Assembly (NCBI GenBank): GCA_900316985.1
Contig: ONFE01000010.1
Location: forward strand, 1 to 64,000
Direction of reading: 5' to 3'
From: an uncultured Prevotellaceae bacterium
GTDB taxonomy: Bacteria; Bacteroidota; Bacteroidia; Bacteroidales; Bacteroidaceae
DNA: 64,000 nucleotides
Numbering within the stretch: position 1 is the first letter of the stretch; every line of letters begins with the position of its first letter. The notes beneath the pieces were generated by a model. That model made no database searches. It saw only the letters and a list, made by a program, of their open reading frames with translations, and was not told where the DNA came from. Positions 36,101-44,019 of the stretch are shown here, one piece after another. The position numbers and the translations under genes were made by a program.

Positions 36101-36405
36101 CTTCGAACGCTGTGCCTACACTGGGTAAGTCGGAAAACTGGGTATGCAGCGATATGTACATTCAGGACGGCAGCTACCTGCGCCTGAAGAACATCACGCT
36201 GGGTTACACCCTGCCTCGCAGCATCACGAACAAGATTAATATCAGTCGTCTGCGCATCTACGCCCGTGCTGAGAACCTCTTCACATGGACCAAGTACTGG
36301 GGCTTCGATCCCGAAATCGGTTCCGGTTCTACCTCTTTCGGTGTCGACTATGGCGTCTATCCGCAGGCACGTACCTACACCCTTGGTTTCAATATCTCAC
36401 TCTAA
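33190..36405 (+). CDS. susC: SusC-like TonB-dependent glycan transporter
   Basis: A 1071-residue outer-membrane transporter. Signal peptide MKKSRLVILLFALMMSIASFAQ, then a carboxypeptidase-D-like beta domain (SFSGTVVDSNGDAVIGASVV), TonB-box region DVVVIGYGVQKK, plug domain (RIRGIGTINDSNPLYIIDG; EVLKDAASGAIYGARAANGV) and a 22-strand barrel ending in a terminal aromatic-like strand (YTLGFNISL). With SusD it forms a lidded importer for oligosaccharides, powered by TonB. It heads the polysaccharide locus. Confidence 0.95.
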   Translation: MKKSRLVILLFALMMSIASFAQKQSFSGTVVDSNGDAVIGASVVLKGTSVGSITDLDGHFTINVELGQTLTVSFVGYKTVEVKAAPNMSITLTDDEAMLNDVVVIGYGVQKKSVVTASIAKVSSEDLEGKTRLRAEDALKGMAAGVNVTSASGQPGSKSMIRIRGIGTINDSNPLYIIDGMPTDQNGMESINPYDIESIEVLKDAASGAIYGARAANGVILVTTKKGKLGKASINYNFSYGWQSAWKKRDVTGATDYAILQNERAVQTGSAPLYADPYNLIDANGDPIKGFGTNWQELLFNDNAPIQQHDLSISGASEKVNYYLSLGYFTQEGIVGGNYGQSNYDRLTLRSNNQFNLFDDSKERNFLNKLDLGANLSYMRVHNTGIDANSTWGSPLGSALYLAPTLPVTLTQLGYEDDGTARYAQAMIDRYSAYDLYYDANGNPYTIPGYVGSYQEQNNPIAMMQGNPSRNWSHKFMPKFSLDLQLFDELRYHFTYSAELSFWGYDAATKQKYYLSGNNNADHTSATSYKGNNTTWQIENTLTYDKIFGKHTIGVVLGQSALKFKGDELGGSHWNLVNIDKPSINYTTGGDLELSTDADGKVTGAKSLVGAWGGPYTEHRLSSLFARLSYNYDERYMLQATIRRDGSSRFGANNKYGTFPSVSVGWNIMNEDFMKDTRSWLNNLKFRASWGKNGNDNIGDFAYTTLTATGASSNYYFGRTAAMVYGSKANRLSNEDLKWEESEQTDLGLDFGLWNNKLTFSVDYYIKKTNGMIIEMPIPSYVGEARPLANVGDMKNSGWEFELGYKFNVGDAHFAIKGNASYLKNELKNLGNDTGFLNYGISQFSDGGTRAENGQPFPFFYGYKTAGIIQNAAEAADYNNKYGTSKQPGDFRFVDTNGDGKINSDDRTNIGNGVPDWTFGLNFDAEWKGFDLSVFFQGVSGADVFDATYRQDIASGNYPTWVLQRWTGEGTSNAVPTLGKSENWVCSDMYIQDGSYLRLKNITLGYTLPRSITNKINISRLRIYARAENLFTWTKYWGFDPEIGSGSTSFGVDYGVYPQARTYTLGFNISL

Positions 36406-36425
36406 ACATAAAAAGAATATACAGT

Positions 36426-37967
36426 ATGAAAAAGCATATTATCATCATAGCAGGCTTCTGCGCAGCAGTTTTGACGCTGGCATCCTGCAGCGACGAATTC
36501 CTGGAGGTGAAGAATCCAACGGGAGAGCCTCTGGAAGAATACTACACCACCGAGGAGACACTGAACGAGGCCCTTACCTCGGCCTACGCTCCTCTGCACT
36601 GGCCCGACTGGGACAACGCTGCCTACAACGACCTTACCATCGACGGTGAGATTATGGGCGATGACTTCTGGGTAGGCGGTGCCAATGCCACCGACAACGA
36701 GCACTGGCACAAGCTCTTCAACTTCGAGGGCAATGGCAATCAGACACTGGCTACCCTCTGGGGCGACTTCTATAGCGGTATCAAGCGCTGCAACGACGCC
36801 ATCAAGTATGCCGGATGGCCCGGCAAGGCCAGCGACAACTTCCGCCGCTCGATGGAGATGCAGGCCCGTCTGCTGCGCGTGTACTATTATAATATCCTGT
36901 GGCACTACTACGGCAACGTGCCCTTCTATCTGGAGAACCTCGCTCTGCCTTACACAGCACCACAGCTTAAAGCCGACGAGATTTATAACCAGTTGCTCCC
37001 TGAACTGGAAGAGATTATCGCTTCGAATGTGCTGCCCATGCGCTGGGAGGCTGCTGAGAGCGGTCGCGTCAGTCAGGCATTCGCCTACATGCTCTATGCC
37101 GAGATGGTGATGTATCAGAACGATGCAGCCCGTCTGCCACAGGCATTGAAATATATGAAGCTGATTATCGGCGACAGTAGCTATTCATTGAATCCCGACT
37201 TTGCCAACCTTTGGTCGGAGAATGGCGAGTGGTGCTCAGAGAGTATCTTTGAGATTAATTACAATGACGACCAGGCACAGCGTGACTGGAATGAAGCTGC
37301 CATCAATGCCGGCGGTACGGTGTTCCCCACACTCTGCTCTCCCAACAGCTGGGGTGGCGGCGAAGGCTGGGACAGCGGTAACGATGGCTGGGGCTTCCTT
37401 CCTGTGAAACTTGAAACCTACAATATGTATGCCGAAAACGACAAACGTCGTGACGTGACCATCTGGGACGTACGTGGCTACACTTATACCGAACGCTATC
37501 AGGACACTCACCTTTGGCATGGCAAGTATCGTCCGCAGTCTGCCAACAATAAGGACTGTCCTACCTCAAAGAACCTGAACTATAACAACAATAAGCGCAT
37601 CTATCGCTATGCCGAGACCTTGCTCAATGCTGCCGAGCTGCTGCTTGAGACTGGAGGCAGTGCATCAGAGGCTGCCGGCTATGTGAACGAAGTTCGTGCC
37701 CGTGCAGGACTTGAGGCCCTCACCAACGTCACCCTCGACGATATTCTCAACGAGCGTCACCTGGAGTTCTGCGGCGAAGGCAAGCGCTATTTCGACCTCG
37801 TACGTGCCGAGGGCATCAGCGGTGTCACCACAGAGAAGGCTACCGTGAAGCTTGTGCCCGATACCTACGGCTATCGCACCAACTCTTGGACTCCCAGCAA
37901 GAAGCACATCCCTCTGGCACAGTCAGAGCTTGATGCCGACCCCACGCTGGTTCAGAACAACTATTAA
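36426..37967 (+). CDS. susD: SusD-like glycan-binding lipoprotein
   Basis: A 513-residue surface lipoprotein. The signal ends in LTLASC (SDEF follows). It contains the RagB/SusD N-terminal TPR-like half (LNEALTSAYAPLHW; RRSMEMQARLLRVYYYNIL) and the C-terminal pattern ILNERHLEFCGEGKRYFDLVR. It caps the SusC barrel and captures glycan. The start at 36426 is chosen because it gives the signal peptide; it lies 20 nt after susC. Confidence 0.95.
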   Translation: MKKHIIIIAGFCAAVLTLASCSDEFLEVKNPTGEPLEEYYTTEETLNEALTSAYAPLHWPDWDNAAYNDLTIDGEIMGDDFWVGGANATDNEHWHKLFNFEGNGNQTLATLWGDFYSGIKRCNDAIKYAGWPGKASDNFRRSMEMQARLLRVYYYNILWHYYGNVPFYLENLALPYTAPQLKADEIYNQLLPELEEIIASNVLPMRWEAAESGRVSQAFAYMLYAEMVMYQNDAARLPQALKYMKLIIGDSSYSLNPDFANLWSENGEWCSESIFEINYNDDQAQRDWNEAAINAGGTVFPTLCSPNSWGGGEGWDSGNDGWGFLPVKLETYNMYAENDKRRDVTIWDVRGYTYTERYQDTHLWHGKYRPQSANNKDCPTSKNLNYNNNKRIYRYAETLLNAAELLLETGGSASEAAGYVNEVRARAGLEALTNVTLDDILNERHLEFCGEGKRYFDLVRAEGISGVTTEKATVKLVPDTYGYRTNSWTPSKKHIPLAQSELDADPTLVQNNY

Positions 37968-38006
37968 TACGACAACGAATATCACGAATTAAACGATTTT
38001 TTGAAT

Positions 38007-40490
38007 ATGAACAAGATATTTCAATTAGCAGTAGGAACTTTGTTCGCAGGCATGGCCCTGACGGCCTGCTCGCCAGACAGTTTCGACGGAGCCGATCCTA
38101 ATGGGATACCCACGGTCAGCGGTACTGACTTCCAGATGACCGTCGACCAGGAGACCAATCAGATGGTGGCTACCTATACACCTGCCCCAGGCACTTATCC
38201 CATCTGGATTCTCAACGGCACACAGTATTCCACGCTTCCCGAAGTGGGTTACAACAATCCCGAACAGGGAACCTACACCGTGGAACTGAAGCTGGGCAAC
38301 CGCAACGGTATCTCGGATGCCGGACTGAAGAAGGAATTCACCTTCAACGAGACGAAAGTCGACTATTCGGCTGACTTCCGCCGCATCTGCGATAAGGAGT
38401 GGCGCATTGCCAACAAGGAACTGGCCCACATGGGCTGCGGTCCTGCCGGTACTGCAGCAACAGAATGGTGGTCAGCACAGGCCAACGATAAGAAGGACTT
38501 CGGCGTTTATGACGACCGCATCACCTTCACTGCCGACAATCGCAAGGGCGGAACCTACACCTACAATGCCGGTGAAGACGGCATGACCTACGTGAACAAG
38601 GGAACCAAGTGGGCCAATGGTGCTGCCGAAGACATCGATGTGAAATTGGGTAACCAGACTGCCGCCTGGAGTTTTGAGGTCTATGAATGGGCGGATGTCG
38701 ATGGTAACGTCACAACACAGACCTATATCCAACTGGCAGCCAACACCGCCTTCCCCTATGTCAGTTCCGATGCACAATACGATAATCCCCGCTTTCGTAT
38801 TGAGTCACTGACCGCTAAGAAGATGGTGCTCATCTATGAGACTCCCGACCGTTCCATAGCCTGGCGTTTTATCTTGACCAGCGAGCCCGACGAGCGTCTT
38901 GTGGAGGAGAGCGGCTTCGATGCCGGTAGCGACTTCAACCTGTGGAAAGGCATCACACCGAAAGCCACGTTCCACTTCCAGCCTGGATGGGGTGATGTGC
39001 GCACCGCTGAGATGGAGGCAACCTATAAGGATGGTGGCAACGACTATACTGTCACCGTGCCTGATGCATGTGCCGACCGCTGGCAGGCTCAGATGCACCT
39101 GCACACCGACCTGAGTATCTCTGCCGCCAACCACTATGACTTCTCCTGCATCTTCGTGGCCGACAAGGACATCGATGGAGTTACCGTCAAGCTGACCAAC
39201 GAGACCGATGCTGATGCCATCATCGACGTGGACAACGTGAGCCTGAAGGCAGGGAAGGAATATGTGTTCTGGATGAGCGACATCGAGGGCAAAGACCTCT
39301 CGCCGGTAAAACTCGTCTTTGACTTCGGCCGTGCTACGGGAGCGACAAATATCAATATCTCTAACATCGTGCTGAAAAATCATGCCGATGATGACGGCAC
39401 CGTGGTTCCAGACCAGCAGCCAGGTGGTGACGACACGCCAAAGGTGAACTGGGTGGCCGTTGATTCTCCCTACAACCTCGGTGCAGGTTTCAATACTGCC
39501 GGAACGATGAATTTCTGGTGGGCTGATGCCGGCTGGAATCAGATTGGCAATCCTGGTTTCTCCTACGCAAATGGAGTTTATACCATAACGGCTGTAGAAA
39601 ACGGTGGTTCCGAATGGCAGGCTCAGTGCAGCATCACGGGGGTTCCCATGAAGATTGAAAAGGGCCAAGGATATGATGTAAGTGTCAAGATCAAGGCCAA
39701 CATGGATCTTCCACGCGTCACAGTGAAGGTGAACAAGGATCCTGATGTCACCAACGACCCCAACACCCTTTGCTATCGCGGTGACTTTGTGCTTCAGGAT
39801 GGTGAGAATATACTTACCTTCGTCAATGTGGTGGCAAAGAATAATGGCGAGGAAATTGAGTTCGACCAGGCCAAGTTTATCTTCGACTTTGGTGGTGCCC
39901 CAGCTGGTTTCGTAGCCGAAATCAGCGATATCATCATCCAAAAGCATCAGGTGGACAATTCTGACCCCAAGGCTGTTGATTGGGTGGCCTATGATTCTGC
40001 CGACAATATTGGTGCTGGTTTCAATACAGTTGGAAAAATGGGATTCTGGTGGGCCGACGGCGGCTGGAATCAGGTTGGCGACCCCGGTTTCTCATACGCC
40101 GACGGAGTCTATACCGTGACGGCTGTAGAGAACGGTGGTGCCGAGTGGCAGGCCCAATGTAGCATCACTGGGGTACCCATGAAGATAGAGAAGGGACAAA
40201 TGTACGACGTTTCTGTAGATATTGAAACCAACATGGAATTGCCGCGCGCAACAGTTAAGGTGAACAAGGATCCTGATGTTACTAATGATCCGAATACACT
40301 CTGCTACAAGGGAGACTTTGTGCTGGAAGACGGTCCCAATACACTCCAGTTTGCCGGTGTCGTCGCCAAAAACAATGGCGAGGAAATCGAGTTCGACCAG
40401 GCCAAGATGATTTTTGACTTCGGTGGCGCTCCTGCCGGCTTCGTGGCCAAGATCAGCCGGATAATCATTCAGAAACATAGGACAAAGTAA
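38007..40490 (+). CDS. Surface glycan-binding protein with duplicated modules
   Basis: An 827-residue lipoprotein (signal ending ALTAC). It sits where SusE/SusF-type glycan-binding proteins sit. The first ~290 residues look like a SusE-like/PKD region. Three carbohydrate-binding-like beta modules follow: a divergent one at ~310-460, then two near-identical ones of 177 residues each (NWVAVDSPYNLGAGFN and DWVAYDSADNIGAGFN), which share WWADxGWNQ and CSITGVPMKIEKGQ. The plan resembles CBM4/9-like jelly rolls. It likely holds beta-glucan at the cell surface; the ligand is inferred from the neighbours. Confidence 0.82.
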   Translation: MNKIFQLAVGTLFAGMALTACSPDSFDGADPNGIPTVSGTDFQMTVDQETNQMVATYTPAPGTYPIWILNGTQYSTLPEVGYNNPEQGTYTVELKLGNRNGISDAGLKKEFTFNETKVDYSADFRRICDKEWRIANKELAHMGCGPAGTAATEWWSAQANDKKDFGVYDDRITFTADNRKGGTYTYNAGEDGMTYVNKGTKWANGAAEDIDVKLGNQTAAWSFEVYEWADVDGNVTTQTYIQLAANTAFPYVSSDAQYDNPRFRIESLTAKKMVLIYETPDRSIAWRFILTSEPDERLVEESGFDAGSDFNLWKGITPKATFHFQPGWGDVRTAEMEATYKDGGNDYTVTVPDACADRWQAQMHLHTDLSISAANHYDFSCIFVADKDIDGVTVKLTNETDADAIIDVDNVSLKAGKEYVFWMSDIEGKDLSPVKLVFDFGRATGATNINISNIVLKNHADDDGTVVPDQQPGGDDTPKVNWVAVDSPYNLGAGFNTAGTMNFWWADAGWNQIGNPGFSYANGVYTITAVENGGSEWQAQCSITGVPMKIEKGQGYDVSVKIKANMDLPRVTVKVNKDPDVTNDPNTLCYRGDFVLQDGENILTFVNVVAKNNGEEIEFDQAKFIFDFGGAPAGFVAEISDIIIQKHQVDNSDPKAVDWVAYDSADNIGAGFNTVGKMGFWWADGGWNQVGDPGFSYADGVYTVTAVENGGAEWQAQCSITGVPMKIEKGQMYDVSVDIETNMELPRATVKVNKDPDVTNDPNTLCYKGDFVLEDGPNTLQFAGVVAKNNGEEIEFDQAKMIFDFGGAPAGFVAKISRIIIQKHRTK
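39447..40478 (+). repeat. 531-bp tandem duplication inside the glycan-binding protein gene
   Basis: The copies begin at 39447 and 39978, an exact 531-bp (177-codon) offset. Protein identity is high over the whole unit, including long stretches such as KVNKDPDVTNDPNTLCY, so the duplication is recent or kept uniform by gene conversion. Confidence 0.85.
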
Positions 40491-40505
40491 AAACACCAAA
40501 AAACA

Positions 40506-41627
40506 ATGAAAAGGTTCATGCTTAATACATTCCTGCTCACTCTCGCCGTAGCCCTTTGGGGCTGCGGAGGGAGCGACAGCGACGACCTTCCTCCTGTCTC
40601 TGTCAGCATCACGGTCTCTCAGGCCATCATCAATGCTCCTGCCGAGGGCGGAACATATATTATCAGCGTAACTACCACGGGCAAAGAGTGGGGCGCCTAT
40701 GCTGACAAGGACTTTATAAAGTTGGACATGAAGAATTCGGCTGCCCAGTCGGGCACACTGACGGTAAAGGTTCCTGCTAATCCGAATACCAGTGCCCGCA
40801 CGGGCACCGTCACCGTCATGTCGGGCTCGGCCCGTCAGACCATCAGCGTCTCGCAGGAGGCTGCCGCACAGTCGGCCTACAATGCCCCCGAGGGCTACCG
40901 TCTTGTATGGCAGGACGAGTTCGACAAGGGTTCCGAACTGAATACCAGCGACTGGACCCACGAGGTTCAGAAAGACCATTGGGTAAATAACGAGTTGCAG
41001 AACTATGTCAACCATAAGTCGCCCGACGGCAAACTGGTCACCGAGATCAAGGGCGGCAAGCTGCGCATCAACTGCTTCAAGGAGAACGGCAAGGTGTATT
41101 CCGGTCGTGTCTATGCCCACGTCAACGAGGGCTGGCAGTATGGTTACTTCGAGGCCAGCATCAAGCTGCCTAAAGGCAAGGGCACCTGGCCTGCCTTCTG
41201 GATGATGCCCGTTGGCAACGACTGGAACACTAACCCCTGGCCCATGTGTGGCGAGATTGACATCATGGAGGAAGTGGGTGTTGTGCCTAACGAAGTATCG
41301 TCAAGTGTCCACACACAGGACTACAACCACACCAAGAACACGCAGAAGACACACGCCATGACGATTGCCGACGCCGAAGGTGCCTTCCATACCTATGCCC
41401 TGCTTTGGACTCCCGACGAGATTACGACCTACGTCGACGGCAAGGAACAGTTGCATGTAACGAAGGCTGCACTTGGCAGCGGTCACAACCAATGGCCCTT
41501 CCACTATGCCTTCTATCCCATCTTCAACCTCGCATGGGGTGGCGACTGGGGTGGCATGCAGGGTGTCGACGAGGGCGCTCTCCCCGTCACGATGGAAATC
41601 GATTATATACGCATATTCCAAAAATAG
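40506..41627 (+). CDS. GH16 endo-beta-glucanase (laminarinase-like) with BACON-like domain
   Basis: A 373-residue lipoprotein (signal ending ALWGC). Residues ~30-120 form a BACON-like beta domain (APAEGGTYIISVTTTGKEW; TVTVMSGSARQTISVSQEA). The GH16 catalytic domain follows from ~128 (GYRLVWQDEFDKGSELNTSDW), with active-site motif EIDIMEE at residues 250-256 (nucleophile Glu250, acid/base Glu255) and the Trp-rich cleft. It would cut internal bonds in beta-1,3- or mixed-linkage beta-1,3/1,4-glucan at the cell surface and hand fragments to SusD/SusC. Confidence 0.92.
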   Translation: MKRFMLNTFLLTLAVALWGCGGSDSDDLPPVSVSITVSQAIINAPAEGGTYIISVTTTGKEWGAYADKDFIKLDMKNSAAQSGTLTVKVPANPNTSARTGTVTVMSGSARQTISVSQEAAAQSAYNAPEGYRLVWQDEFDKGSELNTSDWTHEVQKDHWVNNELQNYVNHKSPDGKLVTEIKGGKLRINCFKENGKVYSGRVYAHVNEGWQYGYFEASIKLPKGKGTWPAFWMMPVGNDWNTNPWPMCGEIDIMEEVGVVPNEVSSSVHTQDYNHTKNTQKTHAMTIADAEGAFHTYALLWTPDEITTYVDGKEQLHVTKAALGSGHNQWPFHYAFYPIFNLAWGGDWGGMQGVDEGALPVTMEIDYIRIFQK

Positions 41628-41665
41628 TAATAGCAGTTAGTAGGTTGTTTTCAGCGTAGCTGATT

Positions 41666-41717
41666 CTGACACTTGTCGCGGGGAGTCCTTTGTGACATGC
41701 CGCGACAAGTCTGTCAG
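41666..41717 (+). other. Stem-loop between GH16 and GH3 genes
   Basis: ACTTGTCGCGG (41671-41681) pairs perfectly with CCGCGACAAGT (41700-41710), extended by CTGAC/GTCAG. There is no T-run, so it is more likely an RNA processing or stability element than a terminator. Confidence 0.6.
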
Positions 41718-41765
41718 ATAATCGTTTTGGAAAACCAAACACTCAAACCGTCAATTCCAATGATT

Positions 41766-44015
41766 ATGAAAAATAGTAAACTGATTATATCTTCACTCGT
41801 TATCTTGTCGCTCGGCAGTGGTCCTGTTCGTGCCCAGCTCCCCCTCTATCTCGACGAGACGAAGGGAATCGAGGAACGTGTGGAGGATGCGCTCGGCCGT
41901 ATGACGCTCGACGAGAAGATTGCCGTGATTCATGCACAGTCGAAGTTCTCAGCGCCAGGCGTGAAAAGACTCGGCATTCCCGATATGTGGACCGACGACG
42001 GACCGCATGGCGTTCGTCCCGACGTGCTTTGGGACGAGTGGGTGCAGGCCGGTCAGACCAACGACTCCTGTGTGGCTTTTCCGGCATTGACGTGTCTGGC
42101 TGCCACATGGAATCCGCAGATGGCCCGCCTCTATGGCGAGAGCCTGGGCGAAGAAGCCCTCTACCGCGACAAGGACATGATTCTCGGTCCCGGTGTGAAC
42201 ATTCTCCGCACACCGCTCAATGGCCGTAATTTCGAATACATGGGCGAAGATCCCTTCCTGGCATCGCGCATGGTGGTGCCCTATGTGCAGGGCCTCCAGT
42301 CGAAAGGCGTCTCTTCCTGCGTGAAGCACTATGCGCTGAACAACGATGAGACCTACCGTCATCAGGTGAATGTGAAGGTCAGCGACCGTGCCCTCCACGA
42401 AATCTATCTGCCGGCCTTTAAGGCTGCTGTGCAGGAAGGTGGCGCGTGGGCGCTGATGGGTGCCTATAATCTGTACAACAATCAGCATAACTGCCACAAT
42501 AGCATATTGCTGAACGATATCCTGAAGCGCGACTGGGGCTTCGACGGCGTGGTGGTAAGCGACTGGGGTGGCACGCACGACATGGACCAGGCTGTTAAGA
42601 ACGGACTCGACATGGAGTTCGGAACATGGACCGACGGTCTGATGATGGGCGCCACCAATGCCTACGACAACTATTACCTGGCGCTCTCCTATAAGAAGGC
42701 TATCCAGGACGGCCGCTATACCGAGCGGGAACTCAACGAGAAGGTGCGCCGCGTGCTCCGTCTGCATTTCCGCACCACCATGAACCGCCAGCGTCCCTAT
42801 GGTGCCCTGTGCTCAGATGCCCATTACGATGCTGCCCGCAAAATCGGTCAGGAAGGCATCGTGCTGTTGAAGAACGACCGACGCCTGCTGCCCCTCAATC
42901 CCCGTGGTGCCAAGCGGATTCTGGTGGTTGGCGAGAATGCCATCAAACCGATGACCGTTGGCGGCGGCTCTTCTTCGCTCAAAGTGCAGCGCGAGATTTC
43001 GCCGCTCGATGGACTGCGCAAAGTTATTCTTAGCGAGTCGCCCGGTTGCACCATCGACTTTGCCCGTGGCTATGTGGGCGACACCACCAGTTTCTATAAC
43101 AATGTAAAGATGCACGTGGATTTGACGGAAAACCGTCAGCCACAAGAGCTCATAGCCGAGGCCGTAGAGAAGGCCCGTGGTGCCGACTATGTGCTGGTGT
43201 TCGGTGGTCTCAACAAGAGCAACCATCAGGATTGCGAGGGTACCGACCGTGAGGAATATGGCCTTCCCTATGGTCAGGACGGTTTGATTGAAGCACTTTC
43301 TAAGGTTAGTAATAAGTTGGTATTTGTGAACATCTCTGGCAATCCGGTGGCCATGCCCTGGCGCAGCCGTGTGGCAGCCATCGTCCAGGGATGGTTCATC
43401 GGCTCCGAGGCCGGCAATGCATTGGCCGATGTGCTGCTGGGCCGTGTCAACCCGTCGGGCAAACTGCCTTTCACGTGGTACGAAGCCTTAGAGGATTGTG
43501 CAGCCCATGCCCTGAATACCTATCCCGGCACGTGGCGTGCTGACGAATCGAAGATTATCGACGAGGAATACAAGGAGGGTGTCTTCGTGGGCTATCGCTG
43601 GACCGACCGTCAGCGTCGTCGTCCTGCCTATGCTTTCGGTCATGGATTGTCATACACCACTTTCAGTCTCTCGAAGGCCGTGGCCGACAAAAAAGAAATC
43701 ACCGCAGCAGACAATATTACCTTTACCGTCAGCGTTAAGAATACAGGTGCCGTTGCTGGTGCCGAGGTTGTGCAGTTGTATGTCTCCGACAAGAAAGCCT
43801 CCGTCGAGCGCCCGCTCAAGGAATTGAAGGCTTTCCAGAAGGTCTTCCTGCAGCCCGGCGAGAGTCGCGACGTGCGGCTCACCATCGGCCGTGATGCCCT
43901 GAGCTTCTATGACGAGGCCACCTCTTCGTGGAAGGCAGAGCCCGGCGAATTCGAGGCGCTTATTGGTACGGCTTCCGACCAGATTTCGAGTAAGGTGAAA
44001 TTCTTATTGAAATAA
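41766..44015 (+). CDS. GH3 beta-glucosidase
   Basis: A 749-residue periplasmic enzyme. The start at 41766 (an ATG 6 nt earlier is also possible) gives signal peptide MKNSKLIISSLVILSLGSGPVRAQ. The GH3 N-terminal barrel carries the nucleophile Asp266 in VVVSDWGG; the C-terminal alpha/beta domain and a fibronectin III-like domain (ITFTVSVKNTGAVAGAEVVQ) follow. It would trim glucose from beta-gluco-oligosaccharides imported by SusCD. Confidence 0.92.
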   Translation: MKNSKLIISSLVILSLGSGPVRAQLPLYLDETKGIEERVEDALGRMTLDEKIAVIHAQSKFSAPGVKRLGIPDMWTDDGPHGVRPDVLWDEWVQAGQTNDSCVAFPALTCLAATWNPQMARLYGESLGEEALYRDKDMILGPGVNILRTPLNGRNFEYMGEDPFLASRMVVPYVQGLQSKGVSSCVKHYALNNDETYRHQVNVKVSDRALHEIYLPAFKAAVQEGGAWALMGAYNLYNNQHNCHNSILLNDILKRDWGFDGVVVSDWGGTHDMDQAVKNGLDMEFGTWTDGLMMGATNAYDNYYLALSYKKAIQDGRYTERELNEKVRRVLRLHFRTTMNRQRPYGALCSDAHYDAARKIGQEGIVLLKNDRRLLPLNPRGAKRILVVGENAIKPMTVGGGSSSLKVQREISPLDGLRKVILSESPGCTIDFARGYVGDTTSFYNNVKMHVDLTENRQPQELIAEAVEKARGADYVLVFGGLNKSNHQDCEGTDREEYGLPYGQDGLIEALSKVSNKLVFVNISGNPVAMPWRSRVAAIVQGWFIGSEAGNALADVLLGRVNPSGKLPFTWYEALEDCAAHALNTYPGTWRADESKIIDEEYKEGVFVGYRWTDRQRRRPAYAFGHGLSYTTFSLSKAVADKKEITAADNITFTVSVKNTGAVAGAEVVQLYVSDKKASVERPLKELKAFQKVFLQPGESRDVRLTIGRDALSFYDEATSSWKAEPGEFEALIGTASDQISSKVKFLLK

Positions 44016-44019
44016 AGCT